This document shows, piece after piece, positions 8,865-17,439 of a stretch of DNA of 64,000 nucleotides. The translations under genes and the position numbers were made by a program. The stretch comes from Verrucomicrobiales bacterium (lineage in GTDB: Bacteria; Verrucomicrobiota; Verrucomicrobiia; Verrucomicrobiales; DEV007). The stretch's first letter is position 1. Each line of letters begins with the position of its first letter. Under the pieces are notes generated by a model, which was not told the origin of the DNA, made no database searches, and saw only the letters and a list, made by a program, of their open reading frames with translations. Location of the stretch: the NCBI GenBank assembly GCA_016795385.1, contig JAEUHI010000025.1:1-64000 (forward strand), written 5' to 3'.

Positions 8865-10565
8865 TCAGGTGTACTTCAGCACTTCCTCGATCGTGGTAAT
8901 ACCTTCGAAGATGTTCCGGATGCCGTCCTCGCGGAGGGTGCGCATGCCGAGCTCCTGCGCCTTCTGTTTCAGCACGACAGTAGCAGCGCGCTGGGCAATG
9001 AGGTCGCGGATGGGATTCGACATATCGAGGAGTTCGAAGAGCCCCTGACGGCCGCGGTACCCGGTGTCATTGCACTTGTCGCACCCCTGCCCGGTGTAGA
9101 ACTGGTTGTCGCCGAGATCGTTCGGATTGATCCCGAGCTGGGCGAGCACGGCCTGGGAGGGCTTGTAAGCCACGCGGCAATCCGGGCAGATCCGGCGAAG
9201 GAGACGCTGACCAAGCACACCTTCAAGCGTCGCGGCGACCAGGAAGGGCTCGCAGCCCATGTCGATGAGACGGGTCACGGCCCCGGGGGCATCGTTGGTG
9301 TGAAGCGTCGAGAGGACCAAGTGCCCCGTCAGAGAAGCCTGGATCGCGATCTGGGCGGTCTCGAGGTCGCGCATCTCTCCCACGAGGATACGATCGGGAT
9401 CCTGACGCAGGAAGGCTCTCAGCACTCGCCCGAAAGTGAGCCCGATGGCCTCGTTGATGGGCACCTGCATGATACCGTCCATGTCATATTCGACGGGGTC
9501 CTCGGCGGTGAGGAGCTTGGCATCCTCCGTGTTGATCTTGCGGAGGCAGGCGTAGAGCGTCGTCGTTTTTCCGGCGCCGGTAGGCCCGGTGCAGATGAAA
9601 ATGCCGTTCGGTTTCTCGATCGTATCGACGATGTATTCGTGGATCTCGGGGGAGAGATTGAGATTCTCGAGGTTGAGATTGACGTTCGACCGATCAAGGA
9701 CCCGGAGCACGACGGATTCACCAAAAACCGTGGGCAGGGTGGAAACGCGCATGTCCACCGGCTGTCCGTTGATCTCCTTAGTGATACGTCCGTCCTGCGG
9801 CAGCCGTGTCTCGGCGATGTTCAAGGCCGACATGACCTTGATCCGCGAGATGATCGCCTGCTTCAAGTGCGCCGGAGGAGGCGCCATTTCATAGAGCGCG
9901 CCATCGACCCGGTAGCGGATCTTGAAGTCGTCTTCAAAGGGCTCGAAATGGACGTCGGAGGCTTTCTCCTTGATCGCCTGGTAGAGTACGAGATCGACGT
10001 AGCGGATGATGGGGGCGGAATTCGATTCCTCCTCCGCATCGGCATCGGAGAGGGCCGCGATCTCCGCACGGATCTGGGCGAGCGCGTTGCTCTCGCCTCC
10101 CGCGCCCGCGCCACCCGCGCCCGCAGCGGAAGCTCCGCCACCATAATAAAAGGTCTCGATCAATTGCGCGATCTGCTCGGGCGGAGCCACCGCCGGCACG
10201 ATGTGGGTGTTCAGCGAGAAGCCGAGCTCCTCGAGATTCTGGGGATCAAGGGGATTGGCGATGGCGACCTGCAGACCCTGCTCGAGGAACTGGATGGGGA
10301 AACACTGGTAAAGCTTGGCGGTTCCCGCGGGCACGGCGCGCAAGACCTGGGGAGCAGGTTCAAAACCGGTCAGATCATAGTATTCACCACCGATGTCCTG
10401 GGCGACGAGCTGAAACAGCTGGTCGCGCTGCAGGAGCCCGAGCTCCTCGACCGCGTAGGTGATGTCGTGCTCGCTGCCGTAAGCGGCGGCGATGTAATCT
10501 TCCCTCTGGGATTCGTCGATCAGACCTCGTGAAATGAGGAGATCGATTACGCTTTCAACCGTCAT
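8865..10565 (-). CDS. PilB/GspE-type assembly ATPase (paralogue A)
   Basis: 566 residues. An N-terminal MshEN-like domain (about 1-140) is followed by a Gly/Ala-rich linker (143-158) and the secretion ATPase domain. This has Walker A GPTGAGKTT (327-335), an Asp box around TAEDPVEYDMDG, Walker B-type RILVGEMRDLETA (about 392-404), His box STLHTNDAPGAVTRL and a tetracysteine zinc motif at C460, C463, C495 and C498. It is an extension-type ATPase that powers pilus or pseudopilus assembly through PilC. The gene follows a second PilB-like gene by 39 bp and precedes pilC. Confidence 0.95.
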   Translation of the reverse strand: MTVESVIDLLISRGLIDESQREDYIAAAYGSEHDITYAVEELGLLQRDQLFQLVAQDIGGEYYDLTGFEPAPQVLRAVPAGTAKLYQCFPIQFLEQGLQVAIANPLDPQNLEELGFSLNTHIVPAVAPPEQIAQLIETFYYGGGASAAGAGGAGAGGESNALAQIRAEIAALSDADAEEESNSAPIIRYVDLVLYQAIKEKASDVHFEPFEDDFKIRYRVDGALYEMAPPPAHLKQAIISRIKVMSALNIAETRLPQDGRITKEINGQPVDMRVSTLPTVFGESVVLRVLDRSNVNLNLENLNLSPEIHEYIVDTIEKPNGIFICTGPTGAGKTTTLYACLRKINTEDAKLLTAEDPVEYDMDGIMQVPINEAIGLTFGRVLRAFLRQDPDRILVGEMRDLETAQIAIQASLTGHLVLSTLHTNDAPGAVTRLIDMGCEPFLVAATLEGVLGQRLLRRICPDCRVAYKPSQAVLAQLGINPNDLGDNQFYTGQGCDKCNDTGYRGRQGLFELLDMSNPIRDLIAQRAATVVLKQKAQELGMRTLREDGIRNIFEGITTIEEVLKYT

Positions 10566-10605
10566 AGAACAAAAAAGTAAGGTGGGTGTTTGGCCTCCGG
10601 GCAGA

Positions 10606-12282
10606 TCAGTCGTCGGCCATGGTCACGCGGATGACTTCGGAGGCGGTCGTTTTGCCGGCGAGCACTTTGCGCACCCCGTCCTCGCGGAGGGTGCGCATGC
10701 CGAGTTCGCGGGCTCGCCGACGGAGGCCGCTGGTGGATTCATCGCTGTTGATGAGGAGGCGGACCTCCTCGTTGATGTTGAAGATCTCGAAACATCCCAT
10801 CCGGCCCTTGTAGCCGGTCATCCGGCAGGTGCGACAGCCCGCCCCTTGCTTGATCTCCGCCTTGGCAAGCTGTTCCTCGGTGAGTTTCAGGGAACGGATT
10901 TCCTTCAGCCCGATCTGCGCGGGCTGACCGCAATCCTTGCAGATGCCGCGGACAAGACGCTGGGCCATGATGGCGCGCACCGCCGAAGCGATGAGGAACT
11001 TCTTCACCCCGATGTCAGCGAGACGGGCCACCGCCGAAGGTGCGTCGTTGGTGTGAAGCGTGGAGAACACCAAGTGCCCCGTGAGCGAGGCGTTGATCGC
11101 GATGGAGGCGGTCTCAAGATCCCGGATCTCCCCGATCATGATGATGTTCGGGGCCTGTCGGAGAATGGAGCGGAGCGCCGCGGCGAAGGTCATGCCGATG
11201 GACTCCTTCACCTGGACCTGATTGATGCCCGAAAGCAGGTATTCCACCGGATCCTCGACCGTGATGATCTTGCGATCGGGCTTGTTGATCGCATTGAGAC
11301 AGGCGTAAAGCGTCGTCGTCTTTCCGGATCCCGTGGGCCCGGTCACCAGAAGGATGCCATCAGGGAGACGGATGATCTCCTCGAAATTCGCCTGGTCATC
11401 CGAAAAGAAGCCGAGTTGGGGCAGACCGATCGTCAGCGAACTCTTGTCGAGGATACGCATGACGACGCTTTCCCCGCAGCTCGTCGGAATCGTCGATACC
11501 CGGAGATCGAGATCACCGCCGCCGAATTTCGCCTGGATCCGGCCATCTTGGGGAAGACGCTTTTCCGAAATCGCCATCGTCCCGGTCATGATCTTGATCC
11601 GGCTGATGACCGAGGGAAGGAGACGCAAGGGGTGGCTCTGCACTTTGTGGAGCGCGCCATCGATTCGGTAACGGACCCGCATGTCGCTCTCCGTCGGCTC
11701 GATGTGGATATCCGAGGCGCGGTTCTGATAGGCCTCCTGGAGGATCTGGTAGACCATCTTGATGATGGGGGCGTCGCCGCCTTCGCCTCCCGCACCCTCC
11801 GTCACTGCGATGGCCTGGGCATCGAGCTTCGCAATCTGGTCGGAGTCGAGCTGAGACGCATAAAAATCGAGCTGGCGCTGCTTGATCGCGCTGTCCGATG
11901 CGACAACGAATTCGGGCTCGACCGTGAGGACGTGCCGCAGGGAATCGAGCGCGTCGAAATCAAGAGGGTCCGTCACCGCGATGACGAGAGTGCCGCCACC
12001 TTCCGCGATCGGCACGACCCGGAAGCGCACCGCCGCGTCAGGGGTGAGACGGGCGGAGACCGCGGGATTCACATCCAGCCGCTTCAAGTCCACGTACTCC
12101 ATTCCCGCGTTCTCCGCGAGGGTCTGGGCGATGGTCTCGTCAGTCAGGAGATTCAGGGAAAGAAGCGCCTCAATCGTGGATTCCTGGGACTTCTTCTTGT
12201 GCCTGACGTCTTCCAGCGCCGCAGGAGTCACCAGCTGGGCTTCCTGCAGCAGTTCAAGGAGGTAGGATTCGTTGGAGTACAA
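10606..12282 (-). CDS. PilB/GspE-type assembly ATPase (paralogue B)
   Basis: 558 residues, same architecture as its downstream neighbour: MshEN-like domain (1-130), Walker A GPTGSGKTT (about 315-323), IMIGEIRDLETA as Walker B, STLHTNDAPSAVARL, and zinc cysteines C448, C451, C483 and C486. The two are clearly paralogues but diverged throughout, especially in the N-terminal half, so this is an old duplication rather than a recent copy. Two full-length extension-type ATPases in tandem before one pilC suggests alternative motors or a heteromeric ring; neither looks like a PilT retraction ATPase. Confidence 0.94.
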   Translation of the reverse strand: MYSNESYLLELLQEAQLVTPAALEDVRHKKKSQESTIEALLSLNLLTDETIAQTLAENAGMEYVDLKRLDVNPAVSARLTPDAAVRFRVVPIAEGGGTLVIAVTDPLDFDALDSLRHVLTVEPEFVVASDSAIKQRQLDFYASQLDSDQIAKLDAQAIAVTEGAGGEGGDAPIIKMVYQILQEAYQNRASDIHIEPTESDMRVRYRIDGALHKVQSHPLRLLPSVISRIKIMTGTMAISEKRLPQDGRIQAKFGGGDLDLRVSTIPTSCGESVVMRILDKSSLTIGLPQLGFFSDDQANFEEIIRLPDGILLVTGPTGSGKTTTLYACLNAINKPDRKIITVEDPVEYLLSGINQVQVKESIGMTFAAALRSILRQAPNIIMIGEIRDLETASIAINASLTGHLVFSTLHTNDAPSAVARLADIGVKKFLIASAVRAIMAQRLVRGICKDCGQPAQIGLKEIRSLKLTEEQLAKAEIKQGAGCRTCRMTGYKGRMGCFEIFNINEEVRLLINSDESTSGLRRRARELGMRTLREDGVRKVLAGKTTASEVIRVTMADD

Positions 12283-12424
12283 AACGAGAGGGGAGGTTTA
12301 CGGTGATCAAGCCACGGAATCGTCCAGCCACGAGGGACCGGAACCTTGCCGCCAAAGCGGAAACCCGGGGGCGCGCATGCTAGTAGAAACCCGGGCGGAC
12401 GGGAAGAAAAAAAGACGGATCACC

Positions 12425-13441
12425 TCAATTTTCCCCCGGAGCGATCGTGAAATCGTAGAGTTCCCCGTCGACGCCGACCCGCGGAGGCAGCCTGACATTC
12501 TCAAAAAAGTCGTACCCCTCCTTGAGGTTCACCCACTCACCGGTCCAGCGCGACGGCTTCGCCCAGACGCGGTCCATGCGGGCGTCCGTCATCCGGAAAG
12601 GGAAAAGATGGATGCCCAGATCCCGCTGCCCGCCCCGAAAAGCCGCGTCGACAAGGGCGTATACCTCGTTCATTGCCTCCGGGGAGATCGCATAAGCCCC
12701 ACCTCCGACAGCCCCGGCGTGGATCAGCAGGTCCGATCCCGTGCGCCCCCTCTGCCGGTCGTATTCATTCGGATATCCGATGTCGATGCCCAGATAATGG
12801 CGCGTCTCCGGCCGCATCGAGGACGCTGTCGCCCCATAGAAGCCCTCGGGGGCCTGCCCATCCCCCTCCCTCAGCTTGGGCCCGGGATTGCCCGACGATC
12901 CCGCCAAGCGGTGGACCTTGAAGAGCACGAAATGGGGCTCCACGGCAGGCTTCATCCAGACTTCCAGCTCACCCTCCTCCTTGAAGGCCCTGAGAAAGAC
13001 AGGATCTCCCGCCTTCAATCCCATCGCCTCCATTTCGGCAGACAAATGCGAGAGTGTCGCTTCAACAATCGCCTCCGATCGCGCGGTGGAGGGCGGAACC
13101 GCTCCGTTCGAGAGCCATCCTTTCAATCCGCCGCCTTCGATCTCGCCCGATCCACCGAGGAAACCCTCCACGATACGCTTCGTCGTGGAGGCCAGCGGAT
13201 AAGGCGCGCGATCAGCCCGGACCGGCGCAGGCTCAGGCTCGACCTGCGCCACCTGGATCGGCTCTTCCGCTCCATCCAGGAAGCGGAATTTCTCCTTCAA
13301 GCGGTCCGTCCACGTCGGCTCGACCATCCCGGAGGCGGCCGTCTCCTCGCGGGCCCGCGACGCGAGCCAATCGCGCACCAGCCACGGCGATCCGATACCG
13401 ATGCCAATTAGAAAGAGAGAAAGAGAGCGCCGCAGAAACAT
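12425..13441 (-). CDS. YafK/DpaA-like L,D-transpeptidase-family protein lacking the catalytic cysteine
   Basis: 338 residues. An N-terminal hydrophobic anchor (residues 5-20) is followed by a Pro/Ala-rich region and a C-terminal domain that tracks YafK closely: PKLREGDGQAPEGFYGAT (188-205), LGIDIGYPNEYDRQRGRTGS (217-236), the His of the YkuD site at H241, and LGIHLFPFRMTDARM. YafK-type enzymes have a Cys in an SxGC motif just after this His. Here the segment reads HAGAVGGGAYAI, so the expected Cys is Ala249 and the other conserved Cys is Ala244. The protein therefore probably binds but does not cleave or transfer peptidoglycan-linked peptides. It sits upstream of the pilus ATPase genes on the same strand. 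Confidence 0.85.
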   Translation of the reverse strand: MFLRRSLSLFLIGIGIGSPWLVRDWLASRAREETAASGMVEPTWTDRLKEKFRFLDGAEEPIQVAQVEPEPAPVRADRAPYPLASTTKRIVEGFLGGSGEIEGGGLKGWLSNGAVPPSTARSEAIVEATLSHLSAEMEAMGLKAGDPVFLRAFKEEGELEVWMKPAVEPHFVLFKVHRLAGSSGNPGPKLREGDGQAPEGFYGATASSMRPETRHYLGIDIGYPNEYDRQRGRTGSDLLIHAGAVGGGAYAISPEAMNEVYALVDAAFRGGQRDLGIHLFPFRMTDARMDRVWAKPSRWTGEWVNLKEGYDFFENVRLPPRVGVDGELYDFTIAPGEN

Positions 13442-13558
13442 TTTAAAAATTCTCCGCCTTTTATATTAAAAATCAAGTTCCCTTAAGTTTCTTCTTTCTT
13501 CGACGAATCACCCGAATTGACACTTGGAAACGGCCTTTTCTCTCCTAGGGTGGCCGCC

Positions 13559-14443
13559 ATGAGCAAGACGAGCGACCTCCCTCCCGCCATTGGCGTCATC
13601 GGCGGATCCGGGCTTTATGAAATCGAGGGCTTCACGGGTGCGGAGGAAGTCCGGGTCGAAACGCCCTTTGGTGCTCCCTCGGACGCCATCGTCAGAGGCC
13701 AGTTCGCCGGACGCGAGGTCTGTTTCCTCCCCCGCCACGGCCGCGGACACCGTCTTCTCCCCACCGAACTCAATCACCGCGCCAATCTCTGGGCGCTGCG
13801 TTCCCTCAACGTGCGGTGGATCATCGCCGTCACTGCGGTGGGCTCGCTCAAGGAGGAGTACCGCCCTCGCGACATCGTCCTTCCCGATCAATTCTTCGAC
13901 CGCACAAGCCGCCGCGAGCACCACACCTTCTTTGGTGAAGGCATCGTCGCGCACGTCGGCTTCGCCGATCCGATTTCGGAAAACCTCCGCCGTCTCCTCC
14001 TCGAATCAGCCCGGGAACTGGGAAAACCCGTTCACGATGGCGGCACTTACGTCTGCATGGACGGTCCCGCCTTTTCAACCCGGGCGGAGTCCGAGACCAA
14101 CCGAAAACTCGGTTTCGACCTCATCGGCATGACCAATCTCCCCGAAGCCAAACTGGCCCGCGAAGCCGAAATCGCTCTCGCCACCCTCGCCATGATCACC
14201 GACTACGACTGCTGGAAGATCGAGGAGGAAGCCGTCAGCGCCCACGCCGTGATCGAACATGTCCAGGCCAACGCCTCCACGGCCAAGGCCGTCCTCCAAT
14301 CCGTCATCCCGAAAATTCCTCTCATCCCGGAGTGGCCCGAGCACACCTCACTCGATGGCGCCCTTTTCACCGACCGCAGCCTCTGGCCACAGGCAACCCA
14401 GGAAAAACTGGCCCCCATTCTCGAAAGATTTATAAACAATTAA
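13559..14443 (+). CDS. mtnP: S-methyl-5'-thioadenosine phosphorylase (MTAP/PNP family)
   Basis: 294 residues from MSKTSDLPPAIGVIGGSGLY. The family motifs are present: GVIGGSGLYEIEGF, the phosphate-site segment FLPRHGRGHRLLPTELNHRAN, and TYVCMDGPAFSTRAES followed by DLIGMTNLPEAKLAREAEI. It cleaves 5'-methylthioadenosine with phosphate to adenine and methylthioribose-1-phosphate, feeding methionine salvage. The longer frame from 13517 would add 14 residues before the family's usual start. The gene is divergent from the YafK-like gene. A TTGACA lies 36 bp upstream but has no -10 box at proper spacing. Confidence 0.95.
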   Translation: MSKTSDLPPAIGVIGGSGLYEIEGFTGAEEVRVETPFGAPSDAIVRGQFAGREVCFLPRHGRGHRLLPTELNHRANLWALRSLNVRWIIAVTAVGSLKEEYRPRDIVLPDQFFDRTSRREHHTFFGEGIVAHVGFADPISENLRRLLLESARELGKPVHDGGTYVCMDGPAFSTRAESETNRKLGFDLIGMTNLPEAKLAREAEIALATLAMITDYDCWKIEEEAVSAHAVIEHVQANASTAKAVLQSVIPKIPLIPEWPEHTSLDGALFTDRSLWPQATQEKLAPILERFINN

Positions 14444-14526
14444 GAGAAATTGCATTTCTGATTTGCAAATTTATAAAATCTTATTAATCTTGCGAAGCAT
14501 CCTTTCAACTCGTCCCGCTTCCGCAT

Positions 14527-15297
14527 TTGAAAACGACAGCCGTCCATCCCCTCCTCACCCTGCTTCTCGTTGGCAGCATGGTTTTCGCAACCTCCTGCAC
14601 GACCCAGGGCAAAAAAGGCAAGCAAGCTCCTGAGCCGGCGGTGACCGGAGGAGCCCCTGCCCCGATGCCGACGTCCGCGGGGATCAAGGATTCCTACAAC
14701 CGCGTCCCGACGAATCTCCCCTTCATTGCCCTGACCTTCGATGACGGCCCCCACCCGACCAATACCCCGCGTTTGCTCGACATCCTCAAGGCCCGCAATG
14801 TGAAAGCCACCTTCTACGTCGTCGGCACCAACGCGAAGCGATATCCCGAAATCATGCGCCGCATCATCGCCGAGGGGCACGAGATCGGGAATCACACCGT
14901 CACCCACCCGAATCTCTCGAAGATGTCCGCGGATGGCGTCCGCAACGAACTTCGCGTCTGTCACGATGCCATCGTCTCCGCCACCGGCGTGGCCCCCCGC
15001 ACGATGCGTCCACCCTACGGCGCGATCACTTCGGCTCAGAAGTCGTGGATCAAACAGGAGTTCGGATATTCCACCATCCTCTGGTCGGTCGATCCCGAGG
15101 ATTGGAAAAAACCCGGGTCCGGCACCGTCGCCTCCCGCCTCGTTTCCGGAGCCACCCCCGGTGGCATCTTGCTCGTCCACGACATCCACGCCGGCACCAT
15201 CGACGCGATGCCGTCCACGATCGACCAACTCCTCGCCAAAGGCTTCAAATTCGCCACCGTCACCCAGCTCCTCGCGATGGAGCCGACGGGGAACTGA
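14527..15297 (+). CDS. polysaccharide deacetylase (NodB domain) lipoprotein
   Basis: 256 residues, starting with TTG. The signal sequence ends in a lipobox-like FATSC with Cys at about 23, so it is probably an outer- or inner-membrane-anchored lipoprotein. The NodB domain is complete: TFDDGPHPTNTPRLLD (first Asp), HTVTHPN (metal His pair), RPPYGAIT, the WSVDPEDW motif and LLVHDIH. Such enzymes N-deacetylate GlcNAc polymers such as peptidoglycan or poly-GlcNAc. It lies 83 bp after mtnP and 116 bp before the BatA-like gene, so it may be transcribed with either. Confidence 0.92.
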   Translation: MKTTAVHPLLTLLLVGSMVFATSCTTQGKKGKQAPEPAVTGGAPAPMPTSAGIKDSYNRVPTNLPFIALTFDDGPHPTNTPRLLDILKARNVKATFYVVGTNAKRYPEIMRRIIAEGHEIGNHTVTHPNLSKMSADGVRNELRVCHDAIVSATGVAPRTMRPPYGAITSAQKSWIKQEFGYSTILWSVDPEDWKKPGSGTVASRLVSGATPGGILLVHDIHAGTIDAMPSTIDQLLAKGFKFATVTQLLAMEPTGN

Positions 15298-15413
15298 CGC
15301 TGCTTGGCAGCAAACGTCTCTGAACGGTTGGACGGTCAATCAAAATCCACCCGTTTCACCCCGCGAAAACGTCCTCGCCTCGCTGGTGAAAGCATGGCAG
15401 GATTCCCATCGCT

Positions 15414-17426
15414 GTGAGTTTCCTCTTTCCGCTCTACCTTCTCGGTGCGGCCGCTATCGCGGTGCCGATCCTGTTGCACCTGAGGAGACGCCCACCAAAG
15501 GAGCACGTCGAGTTCGGCTCGCTCATGTTCCTCGAGAAAACGCCCGAGCGGGTCACGCGGCGGACGCGTCTTGAGCAACTCCTCCTGCTCGCCTTGCGCT
15601 GCCTCGCGATCCTCCTTCTCGCCTTCGCCTTCGGCCGTCCATTCCTTGAATCGATCCGTTTGCCTTCGGAGGAGAGCACCCTGACCCGCGCCGTCATCCT
15701 CGTCGACCGCAGCGCCTCGATGCGCCGAGACGGGTTGCGCGAGGCCGCGGCCAAGGCCGCCCGCGCAGCGGCGGAACGCTACGGGAGCGGAGCCGAGGTC
15801 GCCCTCGCCCTCTTCGACGAACGCTTCGACCTCACCGCCGATCTGCCCGCCCTCGCCGGACTCGATCCCGGGGCCCGCGCCAGCGCGGTCGAGGCCCTGC
15901 TCGCGGACGAAAAACACCAGCCTTCCTGGCTCGGCACCGATCTCGGGGCGGCCATGACCCAGGCCGCCAACCTCCTCCTCTCCGCCGACGCGACCCGGCC
16001 CGCCGACGCCCGCGAGATCGTCCTCATCGGCGATTTCCAGACCGGGGCGAAACGCGAATTGCTCCAGGAGAATCCATGGCCCGAGGAGGTGAAGGTGCGC
16101 TGCGTCCCGCTCGCCACCCCGGAGCGCGGAAACGTCTCCCTCACCCTCGCCGCGACGCCGCCGCGCTCGAACATCAACGAGGCCGAAGTCTACCGCGTCC
16201 GCATCATGAACTCCGCCGAGTCCGCCTCGGCGAACCTGACCCTCGGGTGGAAGGGCCATCCTGACACGAACACCGAAATCCTCGTCGCGCCCGGCACGAG
16301 CCGCATCGTCACCTCCTCGCCCCGGCCCGCCGGAGCCGAACGCGGCACCCTGATCGTCAACGGCGACACCCATCCCTTCGACAACGAGGTCCACGTCGCC
16401 CCGGTGCAGCCGCGTCCCCTGCGGGTGCGGTTTCTCGGCAAGGAAAGTGACGCCGAGAGCGCCGGATCGCCGCTTTTCTACCTGCGGCGCGCCCTCCAGC
16501 CGACCCCGGCCCTGCAGCCGATCGTGAGCAGTTCGGAATCGGTCGAGGGTCTTGACCCGAACGCCACCGAGATCGTCGTCGCGCCCGGACCGTGGGATCC
16601 CGCCGCCGGAGCGGCCCTGCGCCAGTTTGCCGAAAAGGGCGGCCTCGTCCTCGCCCTGCCTTCGTCCGACACGACCACGGAGGCCTTCGCCGCCCTCACC
16701 GGACGCGATGACTGGAAACTCTCCGAGGCGACGGTGGAGGAATTCTCCCTCCTCGCCGATCTCGACTTCGACCACCCCGTCCTCGAGCCCTTCGCCCGTG
16801 CCCAGATCCGCGACTTCACGAAGATCCGCTTCTGGAAACACCGCCAACTCGCGCTCGGGGAAACGCCCGTCGGCGAAGGAACGCGCGTCCTCGCCACCTT
16901 CGACGGCGAAACGCCCGCGCTGCTCGAGCACCGCGTCGGCGAGGGGGCGGTCTTCGCCTTCCTCGCGGGATGGCGTCCCGAGGAAAGCCAGCTCGCGCTC
17001 TCGTCGAAATTCGTCCCCCTGCTTTTCTCGATCTTCGACCATGCCGGCTACAGCATCCGCTCGGCCCCGACCGTCTATGTCGGCGAAACAAACTACCCGG
17101 CCCCGGGGTTCTATGAAGAGCCGCAGGAAGGCGGCGCGGCGCGCCTCGTCTCGGTGAACCTCGACCCGTCCGAAGGGCGCACCGACCCCTTCGACCCGCG
17201 CGTCGAATTCGCCGCCCTCGGCATCCCGCTGCTCGAGGAATCGGCCGCCCCGGCCCCGGAATTGAGCGCGGCACAGAAGTTGCGGGTCGAATCCGAACAG
17301 AAAGAAGCCCAGCAGAAACTTTGGAAATGGCTCGTCTTCGCCGCCCTCCTCGTCCTGATCCTCGAGACCTGGCTCGCGGGACGGCGCTCCCGGACCGCCT
17401 CCGTGCCCGCCCCGCAAACCGCGTGA
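15414..17426 (+). CDS. BatA-domain / von Willebrand factor A membrane protein
   Basis: 670 residues with a GTG start. Two N-terminal membrane helices (about 2-22 and 52-76) enclose the BatA signature: PILLHLRRRPPKEHVEFGSL followed by MFLEKTPERVTRRTRLEQLL. A vWA domain follows with an intact metal site, VILVDRSASMRRDG (DxSxS). The middle is a predicted beta-rich region, and one helix near the C-terminus (LWKWLVFAALLVLILETWL) re-anchors the protein. It probably spans the inner membrane with its vWA domain facing one side. It opens a five-gene run with 13 bp to the next gene. In related clusters such proteins work with MoxR ATPases, but no moxR is present here. Confidence 0.88.
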   Translation: MSFLFPLYLLGAAAIAVPILLHLRRRPPKEHVEFGSLMFLEKTPERVTRRTRLEQLLLLALRCLAILLLAFAFGRPFLESIRLPSEESTLTRAVILVDRSASMRRDGLREAAAKAARAAAERYGSGAEVALALFDERFDLTADLPALAGLDPGARASAVEALLADEKHQPSWLGTDLGAAMTQAANLLLSADATRPADAREIVLIGDFQTGAKRELLQENPWPEEVKVRCVPLATPERGNVSLTLAATPPRSNINEAEVYRVRIMNSAESASANLTLGWKGHPDTNTEILVAPGTSRIVTSSPRPAGAERGTLIVNGDTHPFDNEVHVAPVQPRPLRVRFLGKESDAESAGSPLFYLRRALQPTPALQPIVSSSESVEGLDPNATEIVVAPGPWDPAAGAALRQFAEKGGLVLALPSSDTTTEAFAALTGRDDWKLSEATVEEFSLLADLDFDHPVLEPFARAQIRDFTKIRFWKHRQLALGETPVGEGTRVLATFDGETPALLEHRVGEGAVFAFLAGWRPEESQLALSSKFVPLLFSIFDHAGYSIRSAPTVYVGETNYPAPGFYEEPQEGGAARLVSVNLDPSEGRTDPFDPRVEFAALGIPLLEESAAPAPELSAAQKLRVESEQKEAQQKLWKWLVFAALLVLILETWLAGRRSRTASVPAPQTA

Positions 17427-17439
17427 ACGCCCTCCTGAC

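Noticed and set aside
13517..13551. Complete sigma70 promoter before mtnP
   Set aside because: TTGACA is present, but no -10 box occurs at 15-19 bases; the nearest TAGGGT is 23 bases away.
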